From: Adiantum capillus-veneris
Lineage: Eukaryota; Streptophyta; Polypodiopsida; Polypodiales; Pteridaceae
Assembly: GCA_014529385.2 (NCBI GenBank)
Contig: CM043958.1
Coordinates: 126,083,817 to 126,147,816, forward strand
Direction: 5' to 3'
Length of the DNA stretch: 64,000 bases
The position numbers and the translations under genes are program-made. Below the pieces are notes generated by a model, which saw only the letters and a program-made list of their open reading frames with translations, was not told the DNA's origin and ran no database searches. Below, piece after piece: positions 11,245 to 22,474 of this stretch. Position 1 is the stretch's first letter, and each line of letters starts with the position of its first letter.

Positions 11245-11836
11245 TGTGCGCTCCTTGCCGCACTGTCGAAGCAAGGGACTTGCCGATACACCGTGTGTGA
11301 GCCACAAATGGCTCCAAGCACACAACAAGACTAATCTAGCAAGCTCAAGAGAGCAAAGGGTGTGTCACTCATCGCTCTACGCTCGCCTTCGTGGTGGATT
11401 CCTTGCCGCGATGAAGAAGAAGTTGCAGTCGTGCCGTGCTCAACCGCTTTGCCGCCGCCGTGCCTTCGTAGCAATGCTCGATCACACACTCTCTCTCTCT
11501 CTCTCACACACACATACACACACACACAAGGAGGTGAAGAATAAGAAGATGGAGATGGAGATGGAGATGGAGCAAGAGCACTCTTCTATTGCACAAATGA
11601 GAGAATGAGTGAATTTTAGGTTTAGTTGGCTTTTATATGAGCTCACCCCATTCACACTTGGGCGCCCATGCTTAGCCAACTAATCCCTTGAATGTCCCGG
11701 TTAGAGTGCGCCTCTCATCGGCGATCACTCTTACCCTTTTCCTATTGGTCCGACAAGCCCGGTACCTGACTCTACCAAATACATAATACACGTCCGTCGT
11801 AGGTGATGGGGTGTCCGTGAGCCGTGAGGGTTAACA
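11245..11836 (-). repeat. nested element 3' LTR
   Basis: Plus-strand reading starts TGTGCGCTCCTTGCCGC and ends GAGGGTTAACA. It includes a CT/CA compound microsatellite at about 11488-11528 and a GATGGA hexamer run. Confidence 0.9.
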
Positions 11837-13209
11837 TGCCCCCCTTCCTGATGTAGATTCCGTCCTCGGAAGCTATTGAGTTGAAGCTCGTTCGTCGAGG
11901 TGGAAGAGCATTTGAGATGAATGTCCTTAGCCTTCTTCAGTCACTGCAAAATCAAACAACATTGGCACAGTAATTGCATTCTCATAAGTGAGTAAACAGC
12001 ATATGCAGTTTTAGGTAGACAAATTGATTGGTAAAAGAATTTCAAACAATTTGTCAGCAATGAACATTAAATTGCAATGTAATCAAATGCATAAACACAT
12101 GTAAAGGTAAAAAATTAAACAAGTCTGGGGTCGCTAATTTGACGGTCGAAAGGCACTAGAGATCGAATATTAATACCATGGGTAAGCTTCTTAATTTTCT
12201 GTGGTCAATTAAGATGTTTAATCGCGAGAGCCAAGTATTCATGTTCGAGGGCTGACTAGAGGCTATATTTAGAAGACCTTGTAGTTAAGCTACCATAAAA
12301 GGAATTTCTCATGAAATCATCGCCTGACTGATTACTTTTTCTTTGACCCCCCAAAGTCTTTTCACAGTGATTCAATTTGATGTGTGTGCTTATTTTGTAT
12401 GCCTTGGGTTTTTTGCTTTTCAAGGAAAAGCGCCCTCACTGGGAACCTCTAGGGCTCTAGTACCATAGGCAATACATGTGAGTGAAGTACCAAATCAAGC
12501 TGAGATTTCTCTTCCAGCTTAAGATTTTACAGTGTGGCACTTTGATTTTTTGTTTGTTCATTTTCAGCATTTTAATTTTGTAACTTTGGGGGGTCATATA
12601 ACACTGATACACCTCCCCAGGCTCATCACACTAGTAAAATCCCTTTATAATACTTAAGCTAAAGGTCAATAGGATCAAGCCCACTAGAAAGCCCTAGTAC
12701 ATTTCACACAATGCTGCCTAAATCGGATTAAGAACCTAAGTAACCATTGATTATTAGGAAGGCATTCCCCATGGTATTAAGAGAAGATCTCTAACACCTA
12801 ACTTGGTCAAACTAGCTTAGTTGGACTGCTTGATTTTTAAACCTAGACAAGTGATTATAACAAAAAATTACATTGAATTAAATGTTTGTTACTAAGCAAA
12901 TGTGCTGGATATTATCCTACCAATCACAATTAAAGCAGAAAATCATAGATGCAAAAAAGATAAGGGGCAATGCTAATGGACAAGAAACACATGTTTGTGT
13001 CGATGGTCGCGCTTGATTTGAAGAGTGAGTCGAGATAAAGATTCCGTGAAGGTCCAAATCCTATCAATAGCAACACGCTCCTGTACACACGAGGAAACAA
13101 AAGGAATACCTCCAGGAGGCACATTAGTGGGAAAAGGTACCAACACTTATTGAACACAACAAAAAACATAAGGAACCCTAACCTAATTATTTGCACTCCC
13201 CCTAGAGAG

Positions 13210-13614
13210 TCAAGGGAATAGGATATTGTAGAGGTTGGGGGGAAACCCTAAGGCTAAACCCCTATCCTCGTCGTCGAGATAAACAAAGTCATCATCCATG
13301 AGACCATATGTGCCATCCGTGTAGTCCTGTAAATTTTCTTCATCATCATAGGTGCCCATGTTTACTAAGAAGGTCACTAGACGCCTATAGTCATCTTGGT
13401 CAAAAGGGTAGGCTTGTGCAATGGGAGAAACGCTCTCTACTAAGTATGGATCAGACGTGGTCAAGAGACGTATCAGCCATTCTAACTCCTCAAAATTCCT
13501 CTCACATGCTAGCGTACCTATCAAATCCCATTCACATGCAAGCACTGGAAAGACCATGTGAAATATTTGTGAAAAGTAACGAGGGTACCTCTCACCCAAG
13601 GCACAACCACACAC
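13210..13614 (-). CDS. acidic hypothetical ORF inside the nested LTR element
   Basis: An open frame of 134 codons lies in the internal region, just downstream (minus strand) of the primer-binding site, where gag would start. The product is acidic, with an Asp/Glu-rich second half (for example MGTYDDEENLQDY and MDDDFVYLDDEDRG). I do not recognise a domain and see no zinc knuckle. It could be a gag remnant, a captured host fragment or a chance frame. The element is otherwise without coding capacity, so this is the only candidate product. Confidence 0.3.
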   Translation of the reverse strand: MCGCALGERYPRYFSQIFHMVFPVLACEWDLIGTLACERNFEELEWLIRLLTTSDPYLVESVSPIAQAYPFDQDDYRRLVTFLVNMGTYDDEENLQDYTDGTYGLMDDDFVYLDDEDRGLALGFPPNLYNILFP

Positions 13615-13675
13615 CTTCCTTCTTCACAAATCCTTCTCCACACAACCACACACCTTCCTTCTTCACAAATCCTTC
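13604..13675. repeat. two-copy 38 bp tandem repeat
   Basis: CACAACCACACACCTTCC and the following bases through ACAAATCCTTC occur twice in a row, just inside the primer-site end of the nested element. Confidence 0.85.
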
Positions 13676-13735
13676 AATTGAAATTGCATCACAAGAAAGC
13701 GTAAAGTGCTTAACCGAGCTTAGTGTAGGGCATTT

Positions 13736-13752
13736 CCCCGGCAGCGGCGCCA
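13736..13752 (-). other. primer-binding site of the nested element (tRNA-Asp type)
   Basis: On the minus strand it reads TGGCGCCGCTGCCGGGG, four bases from the 5' LTR. This primer type is well known from Athila and related plant Gypsy elements. Confidence 0.85.
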
Positions 13753-13756
13753 AAAA

Positions 13757-13993
13757 TGTGCGCTCCTTGCCGCACTGTCGAAGCAAGGGCCTTGCCGATA
13801 CACCGTGTGCGAGCCACAAATGGCTCCAAGCACACAAAAAGACTAATCTAGCAAGCTCAAGAGAGCAAAGGGTGTGTCACTCACCGCTCTACGCTCGCCT
13901 TCGTGGTGGATTCCTCGCCGCGATGAAGAAGAAGCTGCAGTCGTGCCGCGCTCAACCGCTTCGCCGCCGCCGTGCCTTCGTAGCAATGCTCGA

Positions 13994-14032
<39 letters not shown>

Positions 14033-14356
14033 TACACACACACACACAAGGAGGTGAAGAAGAAGAAGATGGAGATGGAGATGGAGATGGAGCAAGAGCA
14101 CTCTTCTATTGCACAAATGAGAGAATGAGTGAATTTTAGGTTTAGTTGGCTTTTATATGAGCTCACCCCATTCACACTTGGGCGCCCATGCTTAGCCAAC
14201 TAATCCCTTGAATGTCCCGGTTAGAGTGCGCCTCTCATCGGCGATCACTCTTACCCTTTTCCTATTGGTCCGACAAGCCCGGTACCTGACTCTACCAAAT
14301 ACATAATACACGTCCGTCGTAGGTGATGGGGTGTCCGTGAGCCATGAGGGTTAACA
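13757..14356 (-). repeat. nested element 5' LTR
   Basis: It is nearly identical to 11245-11836, and the main difference is a longer (CT)n run at about 13997-14028. High similarity implies a recent insertion. Confidence 0.9.
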
Positions 14357-14870
14357 ATGTATGACTTTGTGGGAAGTCTATGTACTGTCAGATTTACTGC
14401 AGCCTTTGTTGAGGGTCGAGTGAGGTTTTATTGAGCTGGGGGATTCTCAAATGTTGAGATCCTTTCGGTGATACAGGTCTTGGAGCGATCCCTTGAGCAC
14501 CCTTAGATAGGCAGCTAGGATGTATTGACTGTGAGTTAGACAGTTGGGATTGCATCTTTGCTTTACTGCCGTTGAGGCATTGTCGTAGTCTATGCTTACA
14601 GGACAATGACAAGACAGTGAGAGACAGTACAGGTGCAGGACAGGTTTACCCACAGCTTACAGTGTTAGAGAGACATTGGTTTTTTGAGCTGTTTTTGGTC
14701 TGTTTTTTAGTACACCAAAGCCATTTTACAAAGGAGACTCTGCCGAAATTTCTGCAAAATCTGAAGCTTTCTTGGTTCATTTGACAGGTTGATATTGGTT
14801 CAGAGGTCAGTTTACAGGGGAAACTCTGCCAAATTTTTCTCAGGAAAGTAAACTACTGTGAAGCGTAGTT

Positions 14871-15476
14871 ATGGCTGGATCACAGGACACTGCTCTTTAC
14901 AATATCAAGAAGTTGGATGGAACCAATTTCCCATTGTGGAAGAAGCAGATTTGGCACGTGTTGGTACAAAAGAAGCAGATAAAACCTATAAAGCTCAAGG
15001 GGATAAAACCAGAAGATATGGACGAAGATGAATGGAGCGAAATGGATGAATTGGCACTTTCTACCATTATGCTGACTTTGGCAGAAAGCCTTTACTTCAA
15101 TGTAGCAGACGAGATGTCGGCTTATGAAGCATGGACAAAGCTGAGTGATCTTTATGAGAAGTAGAGTGTAGCTTCACAGGTATACTGGCTTAAGAAGCTT
15201 GTTGACTTGAAGATGAAAGAAGGGACACTTATGTCCAATCATCTGAATGAATTCAACACCATCTAGAGTCAGTTGTCAGCTCAAGGTGTCAAGTTTGATG
15301 AACCTGTTAGAGCTATGTTCCTGTTGATCACATTACCGGAAAGTTGGGACACTTTTCGCACAGCTTTGAGTAATTCTGCACCTCCAGATGGTTTGACAAT
15401 AGCAGTTGTAAAAGGCAGTCTGCTTACTGAAGAAACCAACAGAAAGACAATGGACAAAGGCAAAGGACAGCCTTAG
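14871..15476 (+). pseudogene. Copia 1 gag, broken by stop codons
   Basis: The start is ATG at 14871, giving MAGSQDTALYNIKKLDGTNF, the usual opening of Tork/TNT1-type Gag with its N-terminal Trp motif (FPLWKKQIWHVL). A UBN2-type Gag core follows. In-frame stops occur at about 15163 (TAG where Gln is expected, before SVASQVYWLKKLVDLKMKEG), about 15264 (TAG) and 15474. Homology continues past each stop, so these are nonsense mutations and not the true end. The product would form the particle that packages element RNA in the cytoplasm. Confidence 0.85.
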
Positions 15477-16072
15477 TTGTCAGGGGAAGGACCAAAGAAA
15501 AGGACAAAGGTGGAAAGAGGAATCAGTCTCGTAGCAAGTCCCGTAGTGCTAAAGGCAAGAGTGACATAGAATGCTACCATTGTGGCAAGAAGGATCACAT
15601 GAAAAGAGACTGCAGAGAATGGAAAGCAGAAAAAGGCAAAGAGAAAGCTGAAGACCATGGTGAGAAGAACAAGTCCTCAATGAAGATTCAAGAAATAAAT
15701 GTGACAAACACTGTTGCAGAGGATGACAGTCTAGTGTCAGGAGACATCTACTTCTTGAAGAATACAATGGAATCAGCTCTTCTTACAACATCTGATGGAA
15801 ATGCAGTGAGTGACTGGATTATAGACTCAGGGGCATCACTTCATGTGTCTCCAATTAAGGAGTGGTTTACCTCTTATGTGACCACTAAAGATCATCTTCG
15901 GCTAGGCAATGGGCAGACATGTGAGATTTTAGGTGTTGGAGATGTTCAATTGAAGTTTCAAAATGGCTCTTCTTTCACGCTTAAGAATGTGAGACATGTT
16001 CCCGCAATTACAAAGAGCTTGATCAGCACAGGTTTACTTGATGATGCTGGCTACGTCACCACTTTTGGATAG
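15477..16072 (+). pseudogene. Copia 1 Gag zinc knuckle and aspartic protease
   Basis: The zinc knuckle CYHCGKKDHMKRDC (CX2CX4HX4C) is encoded at about 15572-15613. The protease follows, with the active-site motif WIIDSGASLHV near 15815 and the later block LKNVRHVPAITKSLISTG typical of Copia proteases. The frame ends in a TAG at about 16070, immediately before the integrase reading frame resumes without a shift. The protease cuts the polyprotein into its working parts. Confidence 0.85.
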
Positions 16073-16075
16073 AAA

Positions 16076-18277
16076 ATGTGGAAGATATCCAAGGGTTCTA
16101 TGACAGTAGCACATGGAGTAAAGTCTGGAGGACTTTACATGATTTATGTATCAAATGTCTCTAAAAATGTAATCAATGTAACCGAGCAGCCGAACGTTTC
16201 TTTGTGGCATAGCCGTTTAGGACATATGTCCAAGAAGGGAATGGAAATCTTGTCTTGTTCTGGTTATTTGCCTGGCTTGTCATTTAATGATTTTGAATTC
16301 TGTGAACATTGTCTGTATGGTAAGCAAACACAGCAGCCACATAAGCATAGAAGCAGTAGAAGAGATACACAGTTGGCACTTGTTCATAGTGATTTGTGTG
16401 GACCTATGTCTAACCTATCTCTAGGGGGAGCTTCTTGCTTTATGACATTTATAGATGATTACTCGAGGAAAGTATGGGTTTACTTTCTCAAGCACAAGGA
16501 TGAAGCGTTTAGTGTTTTCAAAACGTTTGTGACACTTGTGGAGAATCAGAGTGGCAAGAATCTTAAATGCTTATGCACTGACAATGGTGGAGAGTATGTT
16601 TCAAAGGCCTTTCAGGACTTTTGTGAGTCAAAAGGTATAAAATGTGAACTTACTGCTGCTTACAATCCTCCTCAAAATGGTGTTGCTGAGAGGATGAATA
16701 GGACCATACAAGAGAAGGTCATAAGTATGTTGTCTAATGCACAACTGCCAAATGGGTTTTGGGCTGAAGATGTATCAATAGTTATTCATCTTATAAATAG
16801 ATCTCCTAGCAAGGTTTTGCAGAAGGATTCAGTGGCAGAGACGGTATGGTCAGGCAAGGTGCCCTCATACAAGCATCTCAGAGTCTTTGGCTGTGAGGCA
16901 TATACTCACGTTCCAAAGGAATTTAGGAACAAACTTGAGCCAAAGAGTAGAAAGTGCATCTTTCTAGGCTATGGTAATTTTGGTGAGATAGGGTACAGAC
17001 TTTGGGATCCCGAATCCAGAAAGGTTATCCGTAGCAATGATGTTCACTTTAATGAAGCCAAATATCATTCTAAACCAGAGAGGGTTGAGGAGATTAGAAG
17101 AGTTGTCTTCCAAGAAGATGGACCTGCACGTGCAAGACAAAATGTCAGGGCTCAAGAGGAGCAAGGACAAGATAGAATGGAACCACAGGTTGTGGCTGAG
17201 TCTCAACCACCTATTTTGCGTAAATCGGGACGTATCTCACGACCTCCTGATCGGTTTGTTCCATCTATGAACTATGTCATAGATTGCAATGAGCCTTCAT
17301 GTTACAAGGAAGCAGTGCACATGAAGGACTCCGGGAATTGGCAATTGGCCATGCAGTCAGAGATGACAACTTTGCATAAAAACCAGACATGGAAGCTAGT
17401 TAAATTACCACAGGGCAAAAAGGCTCTACCTTGTAAATGGGTTTACAGGTATAAGATCACCGCTCATGATAGTCAGCCAAAGTACAAAGCAAGGCTTGTT
17501 GCCAAGGGCTTTAAGCAAGAACAAGGCATTGACTTTGATGAAGTCTTCTCTCCGGTGGTCAAGATGACTACATTGAGATGCTTTCTTGCATTGGTTGCCA
17601 TATTAGATTTGGTGTTGCACCAAATGGATGTCAAGACAGCGTTCTTGCATGGTAATTTAGATGTGGAAATTTACATGCAGCAGCTAGAAGGGTTTGTTGA
17701 GAAAGGCAAGGAAGATTTGATATGCCAGTTGTTAAAAAGTCTTTATGGCTTAAAACAATCACCGAGGGCATGGTACCATAAGTTCCACAAGTTTATGCTT
17801 TCTCAAGGCTACAAACGTAGTGAGTTCGATCACTGTCTATATACAAAGAAGGCTAAGGATGGCAGTTGGTTGATCCTTATTTTGTATGTGGATGACATGT
17901 TAATTGCTGGCAAGCACTTGGAAGAAATTTCAGCTTTGAAGTCAAAGATGGCAAAATCGTTTGACATGAAAGACATGGGTGAGGCAAGTCATATACTTGG
18001 TATGCACAGTGAGAGAGACAGATCAAAGAAGTTGATTTGGTTATCTCAAACAGAGTATATTGACAAGGTTTTGCAAAGTTTCAATATGGAGAAGGGAAAG
18101 GCATTGAGTGTTCCATTGCCACCATATGTGAAACTTAGCAAACAAGATTGTCCTGTGTCTGAGGAAGAACATGCTGAAATGGATAAGATTCCATATGCGT
18201 CTGTAGTGGGTATTTTGATGTATGTAATGATTGCTACTCGCCCAGACATTGCATTTGCAGTGGGAGTAGTAAGTTGA
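16076..18277 (+). pseudogene. Copia 1 integrase and reverse transcriptase (733 codons open)
   Basis: The order of domains is clear. GAG-pre-integrase comes first (LWHSRLGHMSKKGME, CEHCLYGKQ). The integrase core then shows its catalytic Asp in LVHSDLCGPM, Asp in CTDNGGEYVS and Glu in PQNGVAERMNR. The Copia RT follows (KWVYRYKITAHD, RLVAKGFKQEQGIDF, MDVKTAFLHGNL), with an intact YVDD box (ILYVDDMLIAG) near 17880. The frame ends in TGA at 18275, where other Copia elements have CGA (SRYMSNPGK), so RNase H is cut off by a nonsense change. Catalytic residues are intact, which fits a recent insertion. Confidence 0.93.
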
Positions 18278-18280
18278 TAC

Positions 18281-18844
18281 ATGTCAAACCCAGGCAAGAA
18301 ACATTGGGAGGCAGTGAAAGGAATATTGAGATACCTGAAAGCTACAAAGAGTATGCGTATATGCTATGGGAGTCAAGAGCTAAGTGTAAAGGGTTTTACA
18401 GACTCAGATTATGCAGGTGACTTAGACAACCGAAGGTCTACGTCAGGGTATGTCTTTACATTGGCTGGTGGAGCAGTATCATGGCGTTCTAGATTACAAG
18501 ATTGTGTTACTCAGTCTACTACAGAGGCTGAATATGTTGCATCATCAGAGGCATGCAAAGAATCAATTTGGCTTAATCGACTAGTAACAGATTTGGGAAT
18601 CAAAGAAGAGATGCCCGTGTTATATTGTGATAGTCGAAGTGCTATACAATTGGTTCGCAATCCAGTTTATCACTCAAAGACAAAGCATGTGGATGTGAAG
18701 TATCATTTCATCAGGGAAATGCTCGAGGATAAGCAACTTCAACTTGTCAAAGTTCACACCACAGAAAATCCTGTTGATCTACTTACAAAAGGACTTCCCT
18801 CAGAGAGCTTTGCGCATTTTTGCAAGCAATTAGGTGTAGGGTAG
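18281..18844 (+). pseudogene. Copia 1 RNase H
   Basis: This continues directly from RT after one stop codon. RNase H motifs are visible: GFTDSDYAGDLDNRRSTSGY, STTEAEYVASSEACKE and YCDSRSAIQLVRNPVYH, followed by the HVDVKYHFIREML block that closes Copia polyproteins. The frame ends at a natural stop just before the polypurine tract and 3' LTR. RNase H removes the RNA strand during reverse transcription. Confidence 0.9.
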
Positions 18845-18933
18845 TACATCACTTCTCTACATCTCTTGTATATTAGCTTGTATAGTAGCTTCTCTCACAC
18901 TTAAAGTACCACATTGGACTTTAAGTGGGAGGT

Positions 18934-19125
18934 TGTTGGGGTATAAAGCCCAATGTGGTCGCCCAGGTAAGTGGGCGGGCCGCCAGGTATGTACACATAT
19001 TCTTTTGTAAAAACCTAATAAGAACTCACTATGCTCTACACATTACAGTAGAGCGAGTTCACCATATCGTCATGCTCTTCTTCTTGCACTCTCTCTCGCG
19101 TCGCACTTCCGCTCGTACTCCTTCA
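18934..19125 (+). repeat. Copia 1 3' LTR
   Basis: It is 192 bp, the same length as the 5' LTR, and is followed by the TTACC duplication. Confidence 0.95.
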
Positions 19126-19130
19126 TTACC

Positions 19131-20343
19131 CACACAGTTCCAAAAATGCTGCAATCACCACCTTGTCCCACTCCCCCTTTTCCCAATAGCAAGAATCGCT
19201 ACCTTGCTTTCTTGAATAATCTCCATAAACCTTGTTGGTTCCATGCGGTTCTCGAGAGTGGACCGTTCTTGGCCTTCCATATGTGTTTAAAGTAAATGAA
19301 CGTGACAATTTGTGTACTGATGAGAAGTGGGTGGCTCATGATTGCCTCCCCCCCCAAGAAAAAGATCGTTCTTGAAGAACCCAATCTTCCATGTCTTTTG
19401 GATCCACTTACAAATCTTCCCTCTGCGAGGCCACATACCCCCAGCGGACAGTCCTTGAACAACAGGTGGGGGTGGTTCTCACTTGTAGATCTGCATGGTG
19501 GGCATCTATCTGGCCCAATACCTCTAGCTAGAATCTTCACCCTAGTCAGCAAGGCCCCCCCAAAGCACTTTCCAAATAAAGACCTTCATCCTAAGCTGCC
19601 ATCTTGGGCACCAGATGTTCTCAACAATTGCCACCCATCTTGCCTTTGGCTATTGCTTGCCCCATTGTTTGTTCAGGGGGTAGAACCAACCCAATGAAGC
19701 CATGAGGGTGTTGTACACCTCCTTGGTGTAAGGTTTATGGAAATGTATATCTATAGGCCACAACCAAGCTTTCCAATCAAACCTGGATTCGTAGGACGGT
19801 AGGTGGAAACTGTTTAGCCATTCTAAAACTCTATTTACCAACAATCTCTCTGTCCCATTGAGTATGAACTCGGAGGCAAGTTGGTCCGATCCTTTCCAGT
19901 CGCTGTTACTGTAGTCCCAAAACTGGCCTATTGATGGAGTCCTTTGTTGTTCATCTTTCTGGCCACCTCCCTCTAGGAAACATTCAACAAGACGCTTCTC
20001 GCCTTAGACAGTCAAGGGGACCAGTGAGCCATCGAGTTGTGGAAGTATCTAGTTACCTCTCCCCATTCCAAGGCCTCCGCCGCTTTGTTGCACTTTCGAG
20101 CTAGCTCGCCAGTTAAGCCCCCAGCTTCAAGTTAGACCACCGAGGGGCAAGTAATTTGTCGTGTAGATCTAGCCCTTTCCATTGGCCGCCTTGCGAGTAC
20201 AGTTTGGCATTTTTCAATCATGGCCTTAGTCATCACAGCCCAGACTTGATCTTGCTTTGTGATTGCAACCGCAAACTTGGCACACTGAGCCTCCTCGTGA
20301 GTAATGGGGTTTAGAATTTCGAGATACCCTTGCCCCACCGGGC
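19131..20343 (-). mobile_element. LINE 2, 5' segment with decayed ORF2 C-terminus
   Basis: This is the continuation of the LINE begun at 10344. Minus-strand frames at 20132-20338 (NPITHEEAQCAKFAVAITKQ), 19650-19844 and 19199-19552 (ILARGIGPDRCPPCRSTSEN) match the same ORF2 C-terminal and zf-RVT region as LINE 1, with frameshifts between them. The far end lies at the 11 bp duplication CACCCCTTCCT (20344-20354). Without the Copia insert the element would be about 1.4 kb. Confidence 0.85.
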
Positions 20344-20417
20344 CACCCCTTCCTTTTTAATATAGACTAGTACAACGGCGCCGCCGAAAGCACTGCCTCT
20401 GGCAGTGCTATGTGGAT

Positions 20418-20420
<3 letters not shown>

Positions 20421-20464
<44 letters not shown>
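20421..20464. repeat. (CT)n microsatellite
   Basis: An uninterrupted CT run at the left edge of the unit A/B array. Confidence 0.95.
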
Positions 20465-20469
<5 letters not shown>

Positions 20470-20569
20470 GCCTCAAAATGTCTTCTCTCTCTAAAATACC
20501 TACCCACCCACTCTCTCAGGGTGTGTGAGTGTGTGTGTGCTTCGACCTGCACACCACTCAACACACGAC

Positions 20570-20613
<44 letters not shown>

Positions 20614-20847
20614 AGTTCGGGAAAAATCATTTTCCAGAACGTACAAAATTCCTTTGCTTGAATTTGCCAAGAGGAGATTTCAAAAAGTTGGGTTACTTTC
20701 TTTATTTTGGGGCGGAATTTTTCCTTTTTCCACCGGCATATTTGAAATTGAAAATGACATGATAGTAAGTTGAGACACATTTTTTCCGAGGATAGCCAAT
20801 GTGTGTTCTTCTTCTTCTTCTTCTCTCTCTCTCTCTATCTCTCTCTC

Positions 20848-22474
20848 TCTCATAAAATCTAATATCTAACCAACCCAAATGATTTTCTCATATTAAATTG
20901 ATCACTTAATGTGGGAGAATAAATGGGAACAAGTGTTAAGATATAGATATGTGCTTATAGACCTATCTCAACACGGGGCCAATAGTAAAGGGGCCCAAAT
21001 GGGAGATGGTCTATCAAGAGCAAGGCTAACCAATGGAGCATAAGACCTTAGGGTTAGCTTCATTGAAGACCTCCAATAATGTGTGTAAAAGTCCTTTGAC
21101 CTTAGGTAAGCTAGGGCTGAGCTTGAGGTGGGAACCCGGCCCAAGCTCGAGGTGCTTGACCTGCTTGAGGTGCTTGTCGTGCTTGGGGTGTTTGTCCTGC
21201 TTGAGGTGCTTGATTAAGGTGCTTGAGGTGCTTGACTTACTCCATGCTTGAGGTGCTTGACTTGCCGCTTGATTAAGGTGCTTGAGGTGCCTTAACATGC
21301 TTGCCTGAGATGCTTGTGGGAATACCCCCTAGTCCAAGTGCTTTGTCATGCTTGATGACTAAGGTGCTTGAGCTCCTAAAGTCAAAAGCATCCCTACAAG
21401 AGGGGGGGCGAGCCCTTTTCCTAGGGATTAGAGAGAGAAAACACACTCACACTCACAAGGGAAGCCCCAGCTTGAAGAGGCAGCAAGGACACTTGTCAAG
21501 TTCCTCCCCATGTTGCCCTCATGGTGTGCCTGAAGCCTATTGGTTGGCCACCCAAGGGGTCCAATGATAATTTAGGATATTTAATTAATTGATTTTGCAT
21601 TTATCAAGTCCTCTCTCTCAAAGGGGAAAGGGGGACACTTGTCCCGAGGCTACCCATGTTGCTTGTAATGGCTCCTGCTTGTGATTGGCTAGGCCTGGAG
21701 GGGTCCAATGAGCTTCAAGCATGAGCTACAAGGGGAGGTCGACCCAAGCAAGCTAGGGGGGTGCTTAGGGGGTATACTCACCCACACACACTCACAAACA
21801 CTCTCATTGTGTACTATGCAAAGTGCAAGAGCTCCCTCTCCTTCTCCAAGCAAGTAGAGGTTGAGAGCCTACACCAACACTCTTGGCTATGGAGTGCAAA
21901 TCCAACCAAGAGCCATGCTTCAATGCTTAAGCTTGCCATCTCCTTCTTCTTCATTACTATGCTATTATGTATGCTAGCAACAAGAGTATGATAAGTGAGG
22001 AACTAATTCTTTCTCCTACGAAATGTTTCTTCTTCCTCTTCCCTACCCTCATTCCTTGCTAGCTCTCTCCACCTTCGAAGGTGTTTGAGGTCTTGGGACT
22101 GAGGCTTGGGATAGTTAAAGCTTTCTTCAAGTTTATGTTATGTTAGTGATGCATGAAGCCTTCCATCTTCATGGCATCACCTAGGTCACAAGGAACACAA
22201 AGACTGTATTGTAACAAGTCTCTCTTTATGGGAGAAATCATAATACAAATGCCTATTGGAGGGGGGACCGGCTCCACATAAATCCGGTCCGCAACTGTTG
22301 TCATGTTCTCTAAATTCTCTCTCTTGCAAAAGTATTGTCTATGCCAAGTTAACTAATTGCTATGATTATGTTGCTATCTTCAATTATGTCTACCCGCTAT
22401 GCTCACAAAATCATTTCTTGAAAGTACTCTCATTAAATTCCGCTATTCTCAAATTGAATAGGCAAATTCCATTA

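Larger units (their letters stand above)
11245..14356 (-). mobile_element. nested non-autonomous LTR element (LARD-like) with tRNA-Asp-type primer site
   Basis: It has direct repeats of 592 bp (11245-11836) and 600 bp (13757-14356) with TG...CA ends, flanked by identical ATGTA at 11240-11244 and 14357-14361. On the minus strand the right repeat is the 5' LTR. Next to it, at 13736-13752, is the primer site TGGCGCCGCTGCCGGGG, the type used by Athila-like and related Gypsy elements. A polypurine tract (11837-11850, reverse) borders the left LTR. The internal 1.9 kb has no gag, protease, RT or integrase, so it must have been moved in trans by a partner element. Confidence 0.92.
10531..19125 (+). 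mobile_element. Copia 1: complete Tork/TNT1-like LTR retrotransposon, itself interrupted
   Basis: It has 192 bp LTRs at 10531-10722 and 18934-19125 with TG...CA ends, flanked by TTACC at 10526-10530 and 19126-19130. The Met-type primer site TGGTATCAGAGC is at 10725-10736 and a polypurine tract lies at about 18923-18933. The two LTRs differ at three positions that I can see, all transitions, so the insertion is fairly recent. The order gag, protease, integrase, RT, RNase H makes it Copia; sequence type is closest to the Tork/TNT1 group. A 3.1 kb element sits in its leader at 11245-14356, so the original length was about 5.5 kb. Coding parts carry several stop codons. Confidence 0.95.

Noticed and set aside
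13308-14057. 249-codon plus-strand gene
   Set aside because: It lies on the strand opposite the nested LTR element and crosses its primer site and LTR, ending in the CT/CA repeat.
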